DNA from: Rubrivirga sp.
GTDB taxonomy: Bacteria; Bacteroidota; Rhodothermia; Rhodothermales; Rubricoccaceae
Length of the DNA stretch: 6,430 nucleotides
Reading direction: 5' to 3'
Assembly: GCA_012269805.1 (NCBI GenBank)
Contig: JAAXJP010000704.1
Span: 1-6,430, forward strand
The position numbers and the translations under genes were made by a program. Within the stretch, counting starts at the first letter, position 1; each line of letters opens with the position of its first letter. The notes below the pieces were generated by a model. That model did not search any database, had not been told where the DNA came from, and saw only the letters and a list, made by a program, of their open reading frames with translations. Positions 6,101 to 6,430 of this stretch are shown in pieces.

Positions 6101-6430
6101 GCCCGACCTCGTTGGGCCGGGCCTGCGTCCCCGCCGGGTTCGTCCCGATCCGGTTGCCGATGAGGGTGGCCTCGTTGCCCGCGACCACCCCCCCCACCTC
6201 GAAGTTCCCGACGACGTTGCCGTCGAGCGTCACGCGGTCGGCGAAGAACACGGCGATCCCATTGATCCCGATCTCGTCGGGGAGCGCCGTCGAGCCGTCC
6301 GCGAGGAGACCGACCGTGTTCCGAAGGATCTGAGCCTCGTCCGATCGCGGCCCGCGCACGCGGATCCCGGCCGCCGTCGCGCTGACCCGGTTGTCCGCGA
6401 CCACCACGCCCTCCACCCCGTCCCCGGTGC
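3102..6430 (-). CDS. Large T9SS-exported multidomain protein: beta-helix, Calx-beta and C-terminal sorting domain (5' end outside window)
   Basis: The frame is open through the right edge of the window, so the N-terminus and signal peptide are missing. The GTG at 6416-6414 lies inside repeat sequence and is probably not the start; residues here are numbered from it. Residues 1 to about 285 are a right-handed parallel beta-helix of short N/G/I/V-rich strands with recurring NRIGTN and NVISGN motifs. Residues 290-575 are an uncharacterised region with the protein's only four cysteines (361, 420, 524, 561), ending in CASGLTRFGDLGIGSG. A Ser/Gly/acidic linker leads to a Calx-beta domain (about 588-697), with VTDDQGDEGDETL and a closing IVDDD that should bind calcium. 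Residues 698-1015 are beta-rich and unassigned. Residues 1024-1104 are a T9SS type A sorting domain with YPNP, VFDVLGREV, G-AYLVRV and a basic C-terminus RRLTVMR. It should cross the outer membrane by T9SS and be anchored or released. An adhesin or matrix role fits but is not shown. Confidence 0.9.
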   Translation of the reverse strand, partial: TGDGVEGVVVADNRVSATAAGIRVRGPRSDEAQILRNTVGLLADGSTALPDEIGINGIAVFFADRVTLDGNVVGNFEVGGVVAGNEATLIGNRIGTNPAGTQARPNEVGLIVPRSLDGEPVGNGTVVGAEGAGNVISGNLEAGLQIGSALSSVAGGSGRLRADASPPGPSLGNALVGVRVAHNRIGTNASGTGAVLPPDPERGDAGVFVVAGSGVVIEQNLISGNLIGVLLGGTDAERPEGTVLVGNRIGLSQTPDAFVPNQVGVFVGPSSDTRFGATVVNGAPLGNRFGGSGTHLLVSEGEAVQVRLASFLGEPTEAIAFGETPPADAPPAPRLLTAYARDDDAVARVLAGATGPIDVLVTDECTVPKGAYAASAAGSAGAVASVVAGDAALGTADPIGLYLTATSTTGPPDAPAATSLLAACVRIADEDDVVEADVPDDPDGVLLDENGIEVTAEGADGLVVAARRTRVGGGTLFASRYPFAPEVNTFEGSATAPNGETVTPEEVSGAQYWTLGADGLDGLVYGVCLSTEGLTLAGPHVVMERAGVGRPWRPLATTAEPDRLCASGLTRFGDLGIGSGASSGGGDDGEEPTVSFDTIQTVVAESAGVVRLRLVLSQPLDVDGAATVTLVSGDPADVGGFTSVTVPLPAGVSAVDVEVPVTDDQGDEGDETLVFALSVTGARLGAHIQTALVIVDDDAGNMSATVPAGAGPRFLAVPVSGITAGDLADAAGGPVWTLDGEGLVPAEAEAVLVAGQSVVVGGARAVTGGGGPPGDRVSAAAVASRSLVAIGNPTGAPVALAGLTVEGGDLGDLALVFEDGAFRAVSLGALDADAVIPAFTAIVVDVTSDDAEAPAVVTLDLTPAAEVGEDVTSASFRPAEGETAVVLSFGPPDGGRDVLIVRLGGDVDDPLRQIRDLQSPVGPSLAVADESGALAALAVALETGTAVEVPLALNARADATHRLTLDAAPEAVDGRPLTIELVAGTMGTALVAGEAVDVDPEAGPFALRFSVAPGVGVADVPEGGVRVGPVYPNPTRDRAGVEVALGTAGPVRVAVFDVLGREVAVVHDGDLPPGTTSVALGGRLVPGAYLVRVSGPTFAEVRRLTVMR
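5562..6430 (-). repeat. Degenerate parallel beta-helix coding repeats, with a 19-bp exact direct repeat
   Basis: This part of the surface-protein gene encodes successive related turns. The NRIG or NTVG motif recurs at residues 33, 88, 179 and 243, usually followed by a loop and then an EVGLIV- or QVGVFVG-type strand. An ISGNL motif occurs at 132 and 218. At DNA level, 19 bases (GTTCGTCCCGATCCGGTTG on the plus strand) are identical at 5865-5883 and 6138-6156, encoding NRIGTN, and a 14-base part related to the second copy recurs at 5680-5693. Irregular spacing shows old, diverged duplications rather than a recent tandem array. The repeats continue past the window edge. Confidence 0.75.

Noticed and set aside
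5419..6333. A 304-codon plus-strand open frame opposite the beta-helix region
   Set aside because: Its S-, P-, R- and T-rich translation has no domain, and it lies exactly opposite the well-supported beta-helix codons.
6414..6416. GTG as the start of the surface-protein gene
   Set aside because: The frame stays open upstream to the window edge (codons for T, G, D, G), the next residues are in the middle of beta-helix repeats, and no signal peptide follows, so the start lies outside the window.

Overview
This window looks like chromosomal DNA from a high-GC member of the Bacteroidota/Rhodothermota, most plausibly Rhodothermales close to Rubrivirga or Rubricoccus. The clues are the very high GC content (roughly 70% by eye), the strong C or G bias at third codon positions, and the absence of clear Shine-Dalgarno sequences. 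A type IX secretion (T9SS) C-terminal sorting domain also points there, since that system is confined to this superphylum. The genus-level placement is an inference from sequence style, not from a marker gene.

All four genes lie on the minus strand, so transcription runs from right to left. From upstream to downstream they are: (1) positions 6430-3102, the 3' part of a very large secreted or surface protein, with a parallel beta-helix region, a middle region containing all of its cysteines, a Calx-beta domain, a poorly characterised beta-rich region and a T9SS sorting domain, the 5' end lying outside the window; (2) 2961-913, a complete exported M13 (neprilysin/PepO-type) zinc endopeptidase with an intact active site and an apparent EF-hand loop insertion; (3) 778-275, a small YjlB-type cupin; (4) 275-1, the start of a KstD-like FAD-binding dehydrogenase cut off by the window edge.

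Two long GC-rich hairpins divide the region into three probable transcription units. One follows the surface-protein gene (3046-3083) and one follows the peptidase gene (848-884). The cupin and the dehydrogenase share one base (TGATG) and are almost certainly co-transcribed and translationally coupled. The surface protein and the peptidase are both exported but probably transcribed separately, and nothing in the sequence links them functionally. The two intergenic gaps (779-912 and 2962-3101) hold only the hairpins and one weak promoter candidate. No RNA gene, mobile element, CRISPR array or phage-like gene was seen.

No clearly new biological system is visible. The points most worth following up are the EF-hand-like insertion in the peptidase, the coupled cupin/dehydrogenase pair, and the uncharacterised regions of the surface protein.
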